DNA of 64,000 bases, taken from Candidatus Zixiibacteriota bacterium (GTDB lineage Bacteria > Zixibacteria > MSB-5A5 > GN15 > FEB-12). The DNA lies in assembly GCA_024280215.1 (NCBI GenBank), contig JAJRQO010000032.1, positions 62,001-126,000 of the forward strand, read 5' to 3'. Shown piece after piece: positions 9,377 to 20,100 of the stretch. Under the pieces are notes generated by a model that did not search any database, was not told the origin of the DNA, and saw only the letters and a list, made by a program, of their open reading frames with translations. A program made the translations under genes and the position numbers. The stretch's first letter is position 1. Each line of letters opens with the position of its first letter.

Positions 9377-10294
9377 TTGTAACTTACTTTGAATCATTGC
9401 TTGGAAAGCTTTTTTTGCCATGTTGCCTGAGGCTTTTTCGACGTCGGGGGAGTAGTTGGTTGTGCCGTTGATGTCGTAAGTGTAGATGGCACCGTTGATT
9501 GCTTCGACGAATTCAATCCCAGCCATGTCAAAGCCGACAGCGTTGCAGATGTCTATATATTTGGATACAATCTGATGCTCAAAATTGGGGATGTATGAAA
9601 AAAGAGAGTCGCCTTCGGAGATTTCACATACTGCTTGCGAATTGGTGTCAGCTCGACAGGCATCGGCAGGGCAGAGTTCAAAACCTTGTTCGGTTGAAGA
9701 ATGGAAGGCATAGACAAGTTTGCCATCACAGATTTCAACTCGAGTGATACGGTCGTTTTTTGGTTTAATATATTCTTGTAAGAGTAAGATGCCATCGGGT
9801 GATGGGATGTAAGAATCGGAATTTAGGTAGTCTTTGAGTTCTGCGACGGTGTTACAAAGGGTGATGCCGAGACCCTTGCCAGAGCAGTTATGCTTTGTTA
9901 AAAATGGTAAAGGCATTTGAGCGGCAGCTTTGAGGAGTTCGTCGATTTCTGAACCAAAAACAGTTTGTGGGTATGAAAGCCCATGACGTTTGAGTAGTTT
10001 GATTTGTTCAACTTTGCTCAGTTCATAGTTTATGGTGCGGTAGTCGTTGATGACGGTGCGGTTGTATGTTGCTAAGTATTCAAGATACATTTCGCCATTG
10101 ATATAGGCGTGGTTATGTCCACGAGTGTGTGATGATGGCGAGATGCGGTTGATATATAAAATATTATCAGGTGGTTGGTTTAAGTCTAAAGTGAATTCAT
10201 CTATCTTGTTGAGACGATATTTAACGTCGATTTCATTCAAGGCGTTTGTAAAAAACGGAAGCCAGTCTGCATTTTCGTATATCAGTTCTACCAT
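9374..10294 (-). CDS. ATP-grasp ligase, RimK/glutathione-synthetase-like
   Basis: This is an ATP-dependent carboxylate-amine ligase of the ATP-grasp fold. The central lid and nucleotide-binding region includes 'PFLTKHNCSGKGLGITL' (about residues 130-146). The C-terminal metal-binding segment 'YTYDINGTTNYSP' has the Asp/Asn pattern expected for Mg-ATP binding. The N-terminal 110 residues form a pre-ATP-grasp-like domain, including a His-rich 'SSHTRGHNHAY' stretch. The substrate cannot be inferred; no peptide, lysine-biosynthesis or ribosomal-protein partner lies next to it. The ATG at 10294 is 108 bases from the divergent neighbour. Confidence 0.8.
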   Translation of the reverse strand: MVELIYENADWLPFFTNALNEIDVKYRLNKIDEFTLDLNQPPDNILYINRISPSSHTRGHNHAYINGEMYLEYLATYNRTVINDYRTINYELSKVEQIKLLKRHGLSYPQTVFGSEIDELLKAAAQMPLPFLTKHNCSGKGLGITLCNTVAELKDYLNSDSYIPSPDGILLLQEYIKPKNDRITRVEICDGKLVYAFHSSTEQGFELCPADACRADTNSQAVCEISEGDSLFSYIPNFEHQIVSKYIDICNAVGFDMAGIEFVEAINGAIYTYDINGTTNYSPDVEKASGNMAKKAFQAMIQSKLQ

Positions 10295-10402
10295 TTGGCT
10301 AATAACGGTTGTTTTTGGAAAAATAGCAAATTGGTAGTTTTTTTATTTAAACTTATGATAGCTCATGTAGTATAATTAATTACACTCTAAGGGAGATTCA
10401 AT

Positions 10403-11470
10403 TTGTTCTTTGCGTTGACTGTTTTTTATATATTCTATTTTATCCTACTTTCTTATTTTACAGATGATAAATGTTATCCAATAATCAGAAAAGGGATAGT
10501 TGTTGGAGTCATGGTTTATTATCTCGTAGAGGGGTATTACACTGACTATACTGATGGGTTGATATGGGCTCTTGTAATCAATTTTCTTATTTGTTGTTAT
10601 ATCGCAGTTTTGTCTTTGTTCAAAGAGAAAGCTGGTCAAATTATAAAAGGAATCATAGTTGCTCTTGGAGTATTATTTATTATTATCGTTCACGCATTTT
10701 CAGATTTTGCACGATTCGGAGGTAGTGGTCCAATTGTTGTAAATTCAATTGAAAATGAACGGTTTCTTGTTGAAGAAATTCGTTACGATAATGCTGGTCC
10801 GTATAGTCATGAATATTCAGGAGAAATTTATTATGTTGATAAATCTCAATTCCCAAAGGATAAGAACAAACTTATACTATTACCATACTTTAGTAACAGA
10901 AGCTTGTCTTTCAAATTTAAAGATGAAACTAACTTGCAAATCGATTTGAATGTTGGTGAAAGCTCTCTAGAAAAAATATATTATGAGCCTATAGTAGTTG
11001 ATCTCACATCTGAGCCTGGGTATTTAAACTATAAGTATTATGATGCTATTCATAAAGTTGACACTGCAAAAGCTTTAAAGGATTTGGAGATTATAAGTAA
11101 TGCTTATAATGATACATATGCAATGACATTTAGGCGATTAAAAGCAAAAGAGAATCAAGTCGAGGGGGATTATGTTATCACCTATGGATCGATTTATCAA
11201 GAAGAAGCGGAAATTCTTTTTGATGTTCATAAAGGTGATTACGTGAGGTTTGAATTTATAACTGATTCAAAGGTACAGATAATATATTATAGCAATATTC
11301 CATTAACAAAAAATGAATCAAATTATGATGTTATATTAGATTACAGTTTTAATATCTCAAAAAACTATAACCATATAGATAGTTATGTTTTTGACTATAA
11401 CGAAATTCCGAACAAAAACTTATTACAAAAAAGAAGAGAAGTTGAAGCAAAGAAACGAAGAAGAAATTAG
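10403..11470 (+). CDS. Hypothetical membrane protein
   Basis: I do not recognise a family. It starts at a TTG with 'GGGAGA' at 10391. Four hydrophobic segments lie in about the first 100 residues, ending at '[14 protein letters not shown]'. They are followed by about 250 residues of soluble, beta-rich sequence with many Tyr, Ile and Asn and a basic end 'KKRRRN'. Low-complexity AT-rich codon use is stronger than in the neighbours. Its stop overlaps the acs stop in convergent orientation by 3 bases, with no terminator between them. Confidence 0.65.
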   Translation: MFFALTVFYIFYFILLSYFTDDKCYPIIRKGIVVGVMVYYLVEGYYTDYTDGLIWALVINFLICCYIAVLSLFKEKAGQIIKGIIVALGVLFIIIVHAFSDFARFGGSGPIVVNSIENERFLVEEIRYDNAGPYSHEYSGEIYYVDKSQFPKDKNKLILLPYFSNRSLSFKFKDETNLQIDLNVGESSLEKIYYEPIVVDLTSEPGYLNYKYYDAIHKVDTAKALKDLEIISNAYNDTYAMTFRRLKAKENQVEGDYVITYGSIYQEEAEILFDVHKGDYVRFEFITDSKVQIIYYSNIPLTKNESNYDVILDYSFNISKNYNHIDSYVFDYNEIPNKNLLQKRREVEAKKRRRN

Positions 11471-13425
11471 TCTTCTTCGTATTTTTGTTTGATTTTGTTT
11501 AGGACATCGGGGTCGGCGAGGGTGGTTGTGTCACCCATTACTTTTCCCATTGCAATATCACGAAGTAATCTCCGCATGATTTTTCCTGAACGAGTTTTTG
11601 GCAGGTCACCTGTGAAAATTATTTTTTCAGGTTTAGCAATCGCTCCGATTTTTCGAGCGACAAAGTCTTTTAAGATTTTTTCTGTTTTCTCACCAGCGAC
11701 AATTTTTCCACCCATTGTAACAAAGGCAATCATGCACTGACCTTTCATCTCGTGAGGCATACCGACAATAGCCGCTTCGGCGACATCGGGATGAGCCACC
11801 AAAGTAGACTCCACTTCGGTCGTTGCAATACGGTGTCCAGAGATGTTGAGTTCATCGTCGATACGTCCAAGCACCCAAAGGTATTTGTCTTTGTCAATTT
11901 TGGCACCATCACCTGGGAAATAGATGTTGTCCCATTTCGACCAATAGGTTTCAATGAACCGTTTGCGGTCGCCCCATATTCCTCGAAGCATCCCCGGCCA
12001 TGGTTTGGTTATTGCTAAAAGTCCACCACCTTCTTTGACCTGTTTGCCATCTTCATCGAGGATGACTGATTCTGTCCCTGGGAAAGAATGAGTTGCCGAG
12101 CCTGGTTTGGTTGCCGTGATTCCTGGGAGAGGGGTTATCATGATGTGACCAGTTTCGGTCTGCCACCATGTGTCGACAATTGGACATTTTTTGTTACCGA
12201 TGACTTCGTTATACCAAATCCACGCTTCAGGGTTGATTGGTTCACCAACTGAACCTAAAAGTCTGAGTGATGAGAGGTCATGCTTGGCGGGGTGTTCTTT
12301 GCCCCATTTCATAAAGGCACGGATCGCAGTTGGAGCGGTATAGAAAATTGAGACGCCGTAATCTTCGACGATTTGCCAGATGCGATCTTCCTCTGGCCAG
12401 TTTGGAGCGCCTTCATACATGACCTGAGTGGCACCATTTGCGAGAGGTCCATAGGTGATGTAGGAGTGACCAGTGATCCATCCGCAATCGGCGGTACACC
12501 AGTAGACATCGTCATCTTTGATGTCGAAAACATATTTTGTAGTTGTATAGACACCAACTAAGTAACCGCCAGTCGTATGCATGATTCCTTTTGGTCGGCC
12601 TGTTGTACCAGAAGTATAGAGTATAAAAAGAGGATGTTCGGCGTCGACGTATGTTGGCTTGCAATATGCGTCAGCATCCTGCATGAGGCGGTGGTACCAA
12701 TGGTCACGACCTTCTTTGATGCGAAGCAAGAAATCGCCACGTTTGACAATGACTACATTTTCAATTGATGGGCAGTCGGCAATTGCGATATCAGCGTCAT
12801 GTTTGAGTGGGATAATTTGTCCTCGACGGTAGGAACCATCGGCTGTGATAAGAAGTTTGCATTCGGAGTCATTGATGCGATCACGAAGTGAGTCAGGGGA
12901 GAAGCCACCGAAGATTACTGAGTGGATTGCACCGATTCTGGCACAAGCAAGCATAGCTATAACGAGTTCGGGAATCATCGGGAGGTAGATAGCAACACGG
13001 TCACCTTTTTTGATGTTTAGCGATTTGAGTACATTGGCAAATTTGTTGACATCGCGATAAAGTTCATGGTAGGTGATAGTTTTTTTGTCGCCTGGTTCAC
13101 CTTCCCAAATGATGGCGGCTTTGTTGCGACGACCTTCGGAGATGTGGCGGTCAAGACAGGTCTCGGTGATGTTGAGTTTTCCGCCAACGAACCATTTAGC
13201 ATCGGGTGCTTTCCATTCGAGTGCTTTAGTCCATTTCTTTTTCCAAACGACTTCATTCGCCATTGATTCCCAGAATTTTATAGGGTTTTTCTTGGCTTGA
13301 GCGTAGACCGATTTTTTTACGTTGGCTTGTTTAGTAAAAAGAGAGGAAGGTTTGAATTTTCGGTTCTCATTTAAGAGGTCACCGATATTTTCTTTATGAG
13401 GTTTTGATATGTTTTTTTTAGGCAT
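11467..13425 (-). CDS. acsA: Acetyl-coenzyme A synthetase
   Basis: It activates acetate to acetyl-CoA through acetyl-AMP. The adenylate-forming core motif '[15 protein letters not shown]' and the 'WWQTETG' motif are present. The C-terminal '[11 protein letters not shown]' contains the lysine that is acetylated in regulated Acs enzymes. At 652 residues it is full length and typical of AcsA rather than of other acyl-CoA ligases. It is a single-gene unit; the upstream 110 bases hold a candidate promoter. Confidence 0.96.
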   Translation of the reverse strand: MPKKNISKPHKENIGDLLNENRKFKPSSLFTKQANVKKSVYAQAKKNPIKFWESMANEVVWKKKWTKALEWKAPDAKWFVGGKLNITETCLDRHISEGRRNKAAIIWEGEPGDKKTITYHELYRDVNKFANVLKSLNIKKGDRVAIYLPMIPELVIAMLACARIGAIHSVIFGGFSPDSLRDRINDSECKLLITADGSYRRGQIIPLKHDADIAIADCPSIENVVIVKRGDFLLRIKEGRDHWYHRLMQDADAYCKPTYVDAEHPLFILYTSGTTGRPKGIMHTTGGYLVGVYTTTKYVFDIKDDDVYWCTADCGWITGHSYITYGPLANGATQVMYEGAPNWPEEDRIWQIVEDYGVSIFYTAPTAIRAFMKWGKEHPAKHDLSSLRLLGSVGEPINPEAWIWYNEVIGNKKCPIVDTWWQTETGHIMITPLPGITATKPGSATHSFPGTESVILDEDGKQVKEGGGLLAITKPWPGMLRGIWGDRKRFIETYWSKWDNIYFPGDGAKIDKDKYLWVLGRIDDELNISGHRIATTEVESTLVAHPDVAEAAIVGMPHEMKGQCMIAFVTMGGKIVAGEKTEKILKDFVARKIGAIAKPEKIIFTGDLPKTRSGKIMRRLLRDIAMGKVMGDTTTLADPDVLNKIKQKYEED

Positions 13426-13474
13426 ATAAAAGACTCCGTCTAAATAGACTCCGTTTGTTATTTTTCTTTGTTCT

Positions 13475-13504
13475 AATATGCGAAAGTTTTACTATGCTTG
13501 TCAA
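13475..13504 (-). promoter_or_regulatory. Possible promoter for acsA
   Basis: On the minus strand, TTGACA (13504-13499) is followed after 18 bases by CATATT (13480-13475), about 50 bases before the acsA start. Confidence 0.35.
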
Positions 13505-13535
13505 GTTAAGAGCTTAGAATGAGTATTGGATACGT

Positions 13536-16500
13536 CTATTTTAAGAATACCATTTTTTTTGTTTGAGAGGATTCGTTGGTGAGGAGGCGATAGAGGTAGA
13601 TACCTGTCGAAACAGTCTTGCCATTTTCGTTTTTTCCATCCCAATAGTATGTGTGTAAGCCGCTTGGTAATTGTGTCGTTGGTAAAATAGTTTTTATCTT
13701 TTGACCTAAAACATTAAAGAGTTCGATGGTCACTTGAGATTTTTGCGGAAGTGTAAAAGAAAATGATGTTTGGGCATTAAATGGATTAGGGTAGTTTTGG
13801 TTGAGGATGATTTCTTGTTGTATTGTGGTTGATTGGTAATGTGTTGATTGTTTATTAAAAAGATAACGGACTAATAGTTTCGCAGGTTCGAGTTTCATTG
13901 ACCAAAGATGAAATCCAAATGTAAAGATTTGGTTGTTTTTGTTTTGTTTTATAACACCAACAGCCTTGCCATGTTGTTCTGAGCTTTCAGGGTAGGCGGA
14001 CTGGAAAGTATACATAATCTCTGCCTTTTGTGTAGGTACAAATGTTGGAATGTATGGTACATAGTTGTCAAAAGTGAAGAGCTGTTTAATAAATGGTTTG
14101 TAAAATGTTGGAGCAGATTTGATTGGTAAGTCAGGTAATATTTGAATGTTTGAAACTGCTTTGTTGAAACCGCCTAAGCTGTCAACAGCATCAAATACGT
14201 CATAGCTTCCAAACCACGCTTTAAGATTGACTTGGTCAAGTCCCATATAGTTTCGTTCAAATGAAAATTCATTGTATGTTATGTTGTTTGCATAACTTCC
14301 AATGTTTATATCTTTATCACCTGTTGGAATGCCAAAGAAAGCGATGTTGTTGCCAAAGTCAGAGAGCTTGGTGAAAAGTTTTGATTGAGATTCTGACTTC
14401 TCCGTTAAGAGCTTTGGCGATGGGTATTCATTTATCAGAATGAGTTTGTATCTGGCGAGATCCTTCCAGTTTAGACAGACTTCGGTGCTACATTCTCTTG
14501 AAACAAGCATACTGTCTGTCCAGTAGTAAAGATCGTAATTGTATCCATCTAAAAGTTGGTCGTAGTAATTGACGATTGAATCCTCTATGGCAAAGTCAAG
14601 TTCATCGGTGGTTGCACCAATTATCGCAAGTATATCTTTATCGAGTTCGATGTTTTTTACTGCCTTGATTAAGTGGGATATGTCAGACTCTATACCGTAG
14701 GGATTCACTGCTGTCACCCAATAGTAATTATTTTCAACAACGATACTGTCGGTGTACTGCTGGATGTTGCCAGGGATAGAATCATACGCTTCTAAAGCAA
14801 AATAACAAATAGTACTATCATCAGTTTCAAAACATTTGACTGGCTGAAATGGTATGTCGTCAGGTTGTGAATACAAAAATGGTTGGTACCTCATGATAGC
14901 CGAGAGGGAATCCTCGGCTTTGTAAATTTTAAAATATGCGACATCATAATTGTCGGGGTAATACCATTTGAAGGTGGCTATTTCTAAATCAGGGTGTATC
15001 GGTGTGAATTCTTGGGTAGGATAGGCAGGGGCTGGTTTGTTGAATGGGTTGTTGCAACCTAAGTAGATATGATCTGATAGTGCTCCCTCTTCAGAAAGAG
15101 TTGTGTGGGCGACAACAGCAATGTACGATTTATGTGGGCTCAGGTTAGATATTGTAATATTGTTTGTCTCCGAAGTATATAGGGTAAGTTCTGATGGGAT
15201 AGTTTCAAAATCAATATTTGGTATTGGTATGTTGTGAGAAATTAAATATTCGTCAGGAATTTCTTTTATGTAAACATTGTAACCTAAGACTTCTGGCAGT
15301 ACATAATTGTCCCAGTTTAATTGATATGTGGTCGAATCAAGAGGGGTTGCTTTGAAGCCGTAAGGTTTGTTGAGAGGGGATAAGTATTCGTTGGTGAGTA
15401 TATTGGCAAATCGAATATTGTCCTCAAGAAATCCAAAATAGAGGTTGTTGTAATATGTCTCGTAATTTTCATCTAATAAGTTTTGAAAATTATTTTTGTT
15501 GAGATGTACTAAATCTGCTCCAATGATAGCAAAGACAGTTCTTATCGAGCTGTCTGGTAATAAATTGATAGGTCCCAGAGAAAGCAACGAGTTAGGAGTG
15601 CTGCCTTGAGAAATAGCAGTGAGTATAGAGTCATCAGCAGTAACCCATGAAGAGTCATTTTGAATTGTCGACTTTGTCGCATATTGGTCGAAGTCCCATT
15701 CGGGTTTGCTCATGACGTAATATCTATTTGTGTCACCTTGTGGCGTCCCATATGCTGCATTGCTTAATTCACGATAAGGAAATTCGACTGTTCCTTTTTT
15801 TTGTGGAGCGTAGTCTCTGCTCAAATTTGTCCACCAGTTAAAATTAGTGTCTGAAACCGGAGGGTAAGTTGTCATTGTTTTGAGAGCCATTACACCAGAT
15901 GCTCGTTCTTCAGTACAATTTGAAGCACTTAACTCACCGTCATTGTCAATGAAGTATACCAAACCTTCTTCTCTAAAAGAACCGACTAAGTCATCTTGAT
16001 AATTGTCTAAGGTATCAATTGCACATTTTCCGCTAACCGATGAATTAGTATACAGTCCGATATAGGCAGAATTAATAGGTATGTCATTTTTATTAGTAAT
16101 GATATAGTCTAATATGACAATGTTTGTAAATGGAGGTTTATTTTTAGTGTAAGTTTTAAATTGCACTTCAATTTCCATCGGTTTATGTTCTATGAAATAT
16201 GGCAACCACCATTGTTGTTCTGGAATAAAAGTATCATTAAAAACTGTGTGAAATAGTTCTTCATTCTCGGATTTATATAAAATTGTAGTAGCAGTATCTC
16301 CGTTTACAAAAGGTGCATGGAATTCATTATTTATATGTGTAAGAGTAAACGGATTGTTTATAGAATAATAAAATTCTTTGCAAACAGATGTCGAGACAAG
16401 AGTGTCATTGTCAACGATTCCGCCTACCCATAATCCCGACTGAGAAAAATAGTATGTGTTTCTATTGGCGGGGAATTCAAGACCAGCTTCAAATTTGTTA

Positions 16501-16742
16501 GTACCTGGATTGCGAATATATGTACCGATGATTCCTTGTCCAGAGGTGGTCGTTTTGACTTTTGAGGTTTGTACAATACCACCATAAGTAGGGTAGAGGG
16601 GTTGAGGTTGTATAAATTGGGCAGAAAAGAGGGATTGTGCAAATGTACTGAAGCCGAATTTGGTAGTGTCACCAGCAAATGTAGGCATAACTATATAAAA
16701 AGAAATAAAAATGACCAAAAGATTGCAATAAAATCGGTTCAA
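13536..16742 (-). CDS. Large secreted protein with fibronectin III-like segments and C-terminal sorting domain
   Basis: Start is TTG at 16742 with 'GGGGAT' just upstream. A signal peptide ends near 'MPTFAG'. The first ~450 residues are unrecognised extracellular sequence. Residues of about 460-700 contain two fibronectin III-like segments ('FKATPLDSTTYQLNWDNY', 'ATFKWYYPDNYDVAYFKIY'). After a further unrecognised part, the last ~90 residues form a FlgD/Por-type C-terminal domain ('LNQNYPNPFNAQTSFSFTL', 'GLHTYYWDGKNENGK', 'STGIYLYRL') ending 'KKMVFLK'. By family knowledge this domain directs export by a type IX-like system or cell-surface anchoring. It is divergent from the giant repeat protein with the same kind of end. 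The function is unknown. Confidence 0.75.
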   Translation of the reverse strand: MNRFYCNLLVIFISFYIVMPTFAGDTTKFGFSTFAQSLFSAQFIQPQPLYPTYGGIVQTSKVKTTTSGQGIIGTYIRNPGTNKFEAGLEFPANRNTYYFSQSGLWVGGIVDNDTLVSTSVCKEFYYSINNPFTLTHINNEFHAPFVNGDTATTILYKSENEELFHTVFNDTFIPEQQWWLPYFIEHKPMEIEVQFKTYTKNKPPFTNIVILDYIITNKNDIPINSAYIGLYTNSSVSGKCAIDTLDNYQDDLVGSFREEGLVYFIDNDGELSASNCTEERASGVMALKTMTTYPPVSDTNFNWWTNLSRDYAPQKKGTVEFPYRELSNAAYGTPQGDTNRYYVMSKPEWDFDQYATKSTIQNDSSWVTADDSILTAISQGSTPNSLLSLGPINLLPDSSIRTVFAIIGADLVHLNKNNFQNLLDENYETYYNNLYFGFLEDNIRFANILTNEYLSPLNKPYGFKATPLDSTTYQLNWDNYVLPEVLGYNVYIKEIPDEYLISHNIPIPNIDFETIPSELTLYTSETNNITISNLSPHKSYIAVVAHTTLSEEGALSDHIYLGCNNPFNKPAPAYPTQEFTPIHPDLEIATFKWYYPDNYDVAYFKIYKAEDSLSAIMRYQPFLYSQPDDIPFQPVKCFETDDSTICYFALEAYDSIPGNIQQYTDSIVVENNYYWVTAVNPYGIESDISHLIKAVKNIELDKDILAIIGATTDELDFAIEDSIVNYYDQLLDGYNYDLYYWTDSMLVSRECSTEVCLNWKDLARYKLILINEYPSPKLLTEKSESQSKLFTKLSDFGNNIAFFGIPTGDKDINIGSYANNITYNEFSFERNYMGLDQVNLKAWFGSYDVFDAVDSLGGFNKAVSNIQILPDLPIKSAPTFYKPFIKQLFTFDNYVPYIPTFVPTQKAEIMYTFQSAYPESSEQHGKAVGVIKQNKNNQIFTFGFHLWSMKLEPAKLLVRYLFNKQSTHYQSTTIQQEIILNQNYPNPFNAQTSFSFTLPQKSQVTIELFNVLGQKIKTILPTTQLPSGLHTYYWDGKNENGKTVSTGIYLYRLLTNESSQTKKMVFLK

Positions 16743-17186
16743 AATATCCCCAAGAGGTTATCAGTTTCACTTACAATATAATACAAGAAATACAGTTTAT
16801 GAATAAAAGGTGAAACTTATTTCACACAAGTGAACATTGAGTTCATATTAAGAGACTTTCAAATGTAAAAAACGTTTAATCTAAAAGATAATTAGTTAGA
16901 ACTTAAAGAGTTATCCGTTGGCAACAAAGTTGCTTTTAGGTACCTCAGATAAAGCTAAGTTCTTGACAAATTAAGCAATTGAGGTATATTGATTTTGAAA
17001 TTTGAACTTTATATAGATACTACATTAGGTTACTTCTTAAATTCACCCAGTTTACTTTTTAAACATAAAAGTGGCGAAATTTGCGTTGTAAAAAGGCGAG
17101 ACCTTGTGCTACGCTCAAAAATGAGATGATGGATGATGGGTTCATTTAGGAAAGTCGTATATAATACTTATCTCTCTGGAGGAAAG
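16743..17186. promoter_or_regulatory. Divergent control region between two secreted-protein genes
   Basis: This is a 444-base gene-free stretch. On the plus strand TTGACA (16963-16968) and TATATT (16985-16990) are 16 bases apart and would serve the giant gene. A palindrome GTGAAA-N4-TTTCAC lies at 16810-16825 and could be an operator for either gene. No RNA gene or further ORF is visible. Confidence 0.4.
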
Positions 17187-20100
17187 ATGAAGCAAGTTGG
17201 GTATAAAAACTTAGCAATTTTCTCTTTACTATTTTTATTATTTACTACCACAGTTTTTGCCGTTGAAACAGACAAAGATATTATTGATATTTCAAAGAAT
17301 GTTACTTCTCAATTATCTCTTGTTTCGACGACACTTCCCGTAATCGCCGATACATTTTATGTATGTCCTGGCGATTCTATTTATGATACAGTTTTTTATG
17401 CATGTAATCTTGTTACTGTTCCACCAGTTGAGATTATTGTCTGGAGTGGCCTTGGGTCAATCACGACAGAAGTCTCGGCGACGCAAGATACTATGTATGG
17501 TTATTATGCTTATCTTCCATTGGTAGAGGAATCAATTCCTGTAGTCTATCTGGTTGTAAGGGAGACTGGCGATACCGTTTATTATCGTCATGAGTATACG
17601 GTTCTTTTTGACAATGCTCCACCAATAATTGAAGACCAGTCTTTTTCATCTGCGGCATGTGATTTGACTTCGCTTAGGAGTCTTCAAATTGTAGCAACTG
17701 ACTCATCTTCAAATTCATTGACCTATTCATTACTTTCGGGTCAAGGAACTATTGATGCTTTTTCTGGTATGTTGACATATCAGCCAGATACATCAGGTGT
17801 CTTTGAGTTTATGGTTCAAGTCGAAAATGGTTGTGGAGCTGATACTGCTCTTGTAATTGATTCATTGCATCTGAATACACCTCCACAAGTTTTCTGTTAT
17901 GATTCATTGGTTACTCTTTGTGCTGTAGAAGAAATTTGTTTTGATGTTATTGGTTTTGATGTTGATTCTGATCTTCTTGAAATAAATATGCTTGAGGGTA
18001 TTGGCAATTTCTCTATGACTTCTGATTCAACCGGTCAGGCATGTTTTATTCCTGCCGATGTTGATTCAGCTGTCTACCGATTTATTTTCCGAGGTTCTGA
18101 TAGTTGTTCGCTGAATCCTCAAAACCTTGCTTTAATTGGGGGAGAGTGTTGTACGGATACATCGTTGATTACGGTAGTAATAAACCGTCCTCCTGTTTTT
18201 ACTGATTTAGAACCTCAAAACTTTTTTGCATGTGATTCTTCTGAATTTAGTTTTGATTTAATCGCTGATGATTATGAAAATTCAGTTTTAACATATAATA
18301 TTTTATCGCAAAACGCTTCTATAGTTAATAACATTGTAACGGTAACTGCGATTATGGCAGATTCCTTTGATGTAGTGATTGAAGCCGTTGATGACTGCGG
18401 ACACGCTGATACGACTATTGTTCCTGTCATAATACAAATGAACAATGCACCTGTTGTTAACTCTGCTGCTGATTTTGCGATGACACTTTGTGAACCTGAA
18501 CCGGTTTGTTTTAACGCAACTATTGATGATGTCGATTTTAATGTTGCTGATATAGTTGTGAATTTTGGTACTTATAATGCTGAACTGAATCAGGTTTGTT
18601 TCACTCCTGATACATCGGGTGTCTATTCTATCATTATTACCGCAACTGATTCTTGTGGTGTTGCTGATTTTTCTACTACAAATGTTACTGTTGAACTAAA
18701 TGAAGCACCGACGATTGATTTAGGAGTTGATTACGCTTTAGAAATTTGTGCTGAACAAGAAGTTTGTATTGATCCTCTTATTATAGATAACAACTTAAAT
18801 AGTGTGAATACAAATTTTAGTTTTTATAATACTCAAACAGGTCAAATCTGTTTCACTCCTGATACGTCGGGCTCTTATCAAATCATCGCTGAAGCGATTG
18901 ATGATTGTGGGCTGGTTTCTGTTGATACACTCAGAATTGATGTGACTATAATAGAGAGACCAACTTTAGAGTTGGGTGATTCGTTGTCATTCACTATGTG
19001 TACACCTGAAGAAATTTGTATCGATGTTCTTACTAATAAAAATTATTCCGATGTTTTATATAACTTTGGTCAAATGAATGCCGAAACTGGTCAAATCTGT
19101 TTCACTCCTGATACTTCTGGTGTCTATGTGTTAGAAGCAGAGCTTATTGATTCATGTGGTTTCAAAGTTGTTGATACAAAAGTTATTACTGTTGAATTCA
19201 AATCAGCACCAGTAATAGCGAATCTTTCTGATACACTTGTCTATTTATGTCAGCCAGTATCTATTTGTTTACCTGTTTCGATATCTGATGTTGATAATGA
19301 TATAATGTCTATAACTACAAATCGTGGTTCTTATGCTGACGGTTCGATTTGTTTTGTCCCTTATGATTCAGGTACATACGAAATTATTGTGACTGTTACT
19401 GATAGTTGTGGTAATGTTTCAGTTGATACTGCTAACGTTCAAGTATTGACTGATCAGGATGTCGCTATTGTCGTTCCTAATGATACCTCATTCTTTGTCT
19501 GTCAATTAGATACATTCTATTTCCCTGTCTCAGGTATTCCAAGTGGGGCAGAGGTTTCTGTGACTGGAATCAATACTTGGTATGATGCTGCTAACTCACA
19601 AGTTGGATATTATGCTGAATGTTCAAGCAATAATAAAATTACGCTGACCGTTGTGACTGAATGTAATACATTTACTGAACAGTTTAATGTTACAATAATT
19701 TGTAATACCGATCCTCTTGTAATATTACCGCAGGACACAACAATCTTTATGTGTGACCTTGCTCCGATTTCTCTTCCTGTTGGTGTCACTGATGTTGATA
19801 ATAATCTTGTTGATGTTACTGCCATTGGTGGTACATACGACAATGTTTTAAATATAATGACATTTACACCTGACACATCAGGTATATATATTCTTTCTAT
19901 CTCTGCTACTGATTCTTGTGAAGCAAATGATTATGATGAGATAGCTGTAACAGTTGTTCTTAATGATGCACCTGTTGTGGTTGTTCCTGAGGATGCTATC
20001 TTAAATTTGTGTGAACCAACACAACTTTCGCTTCCTGTTTTTGCCTTAGACAATGATAGTAATAATGTTGTCCTTGATATTGTTTCAGGTGGCGGTCAGA

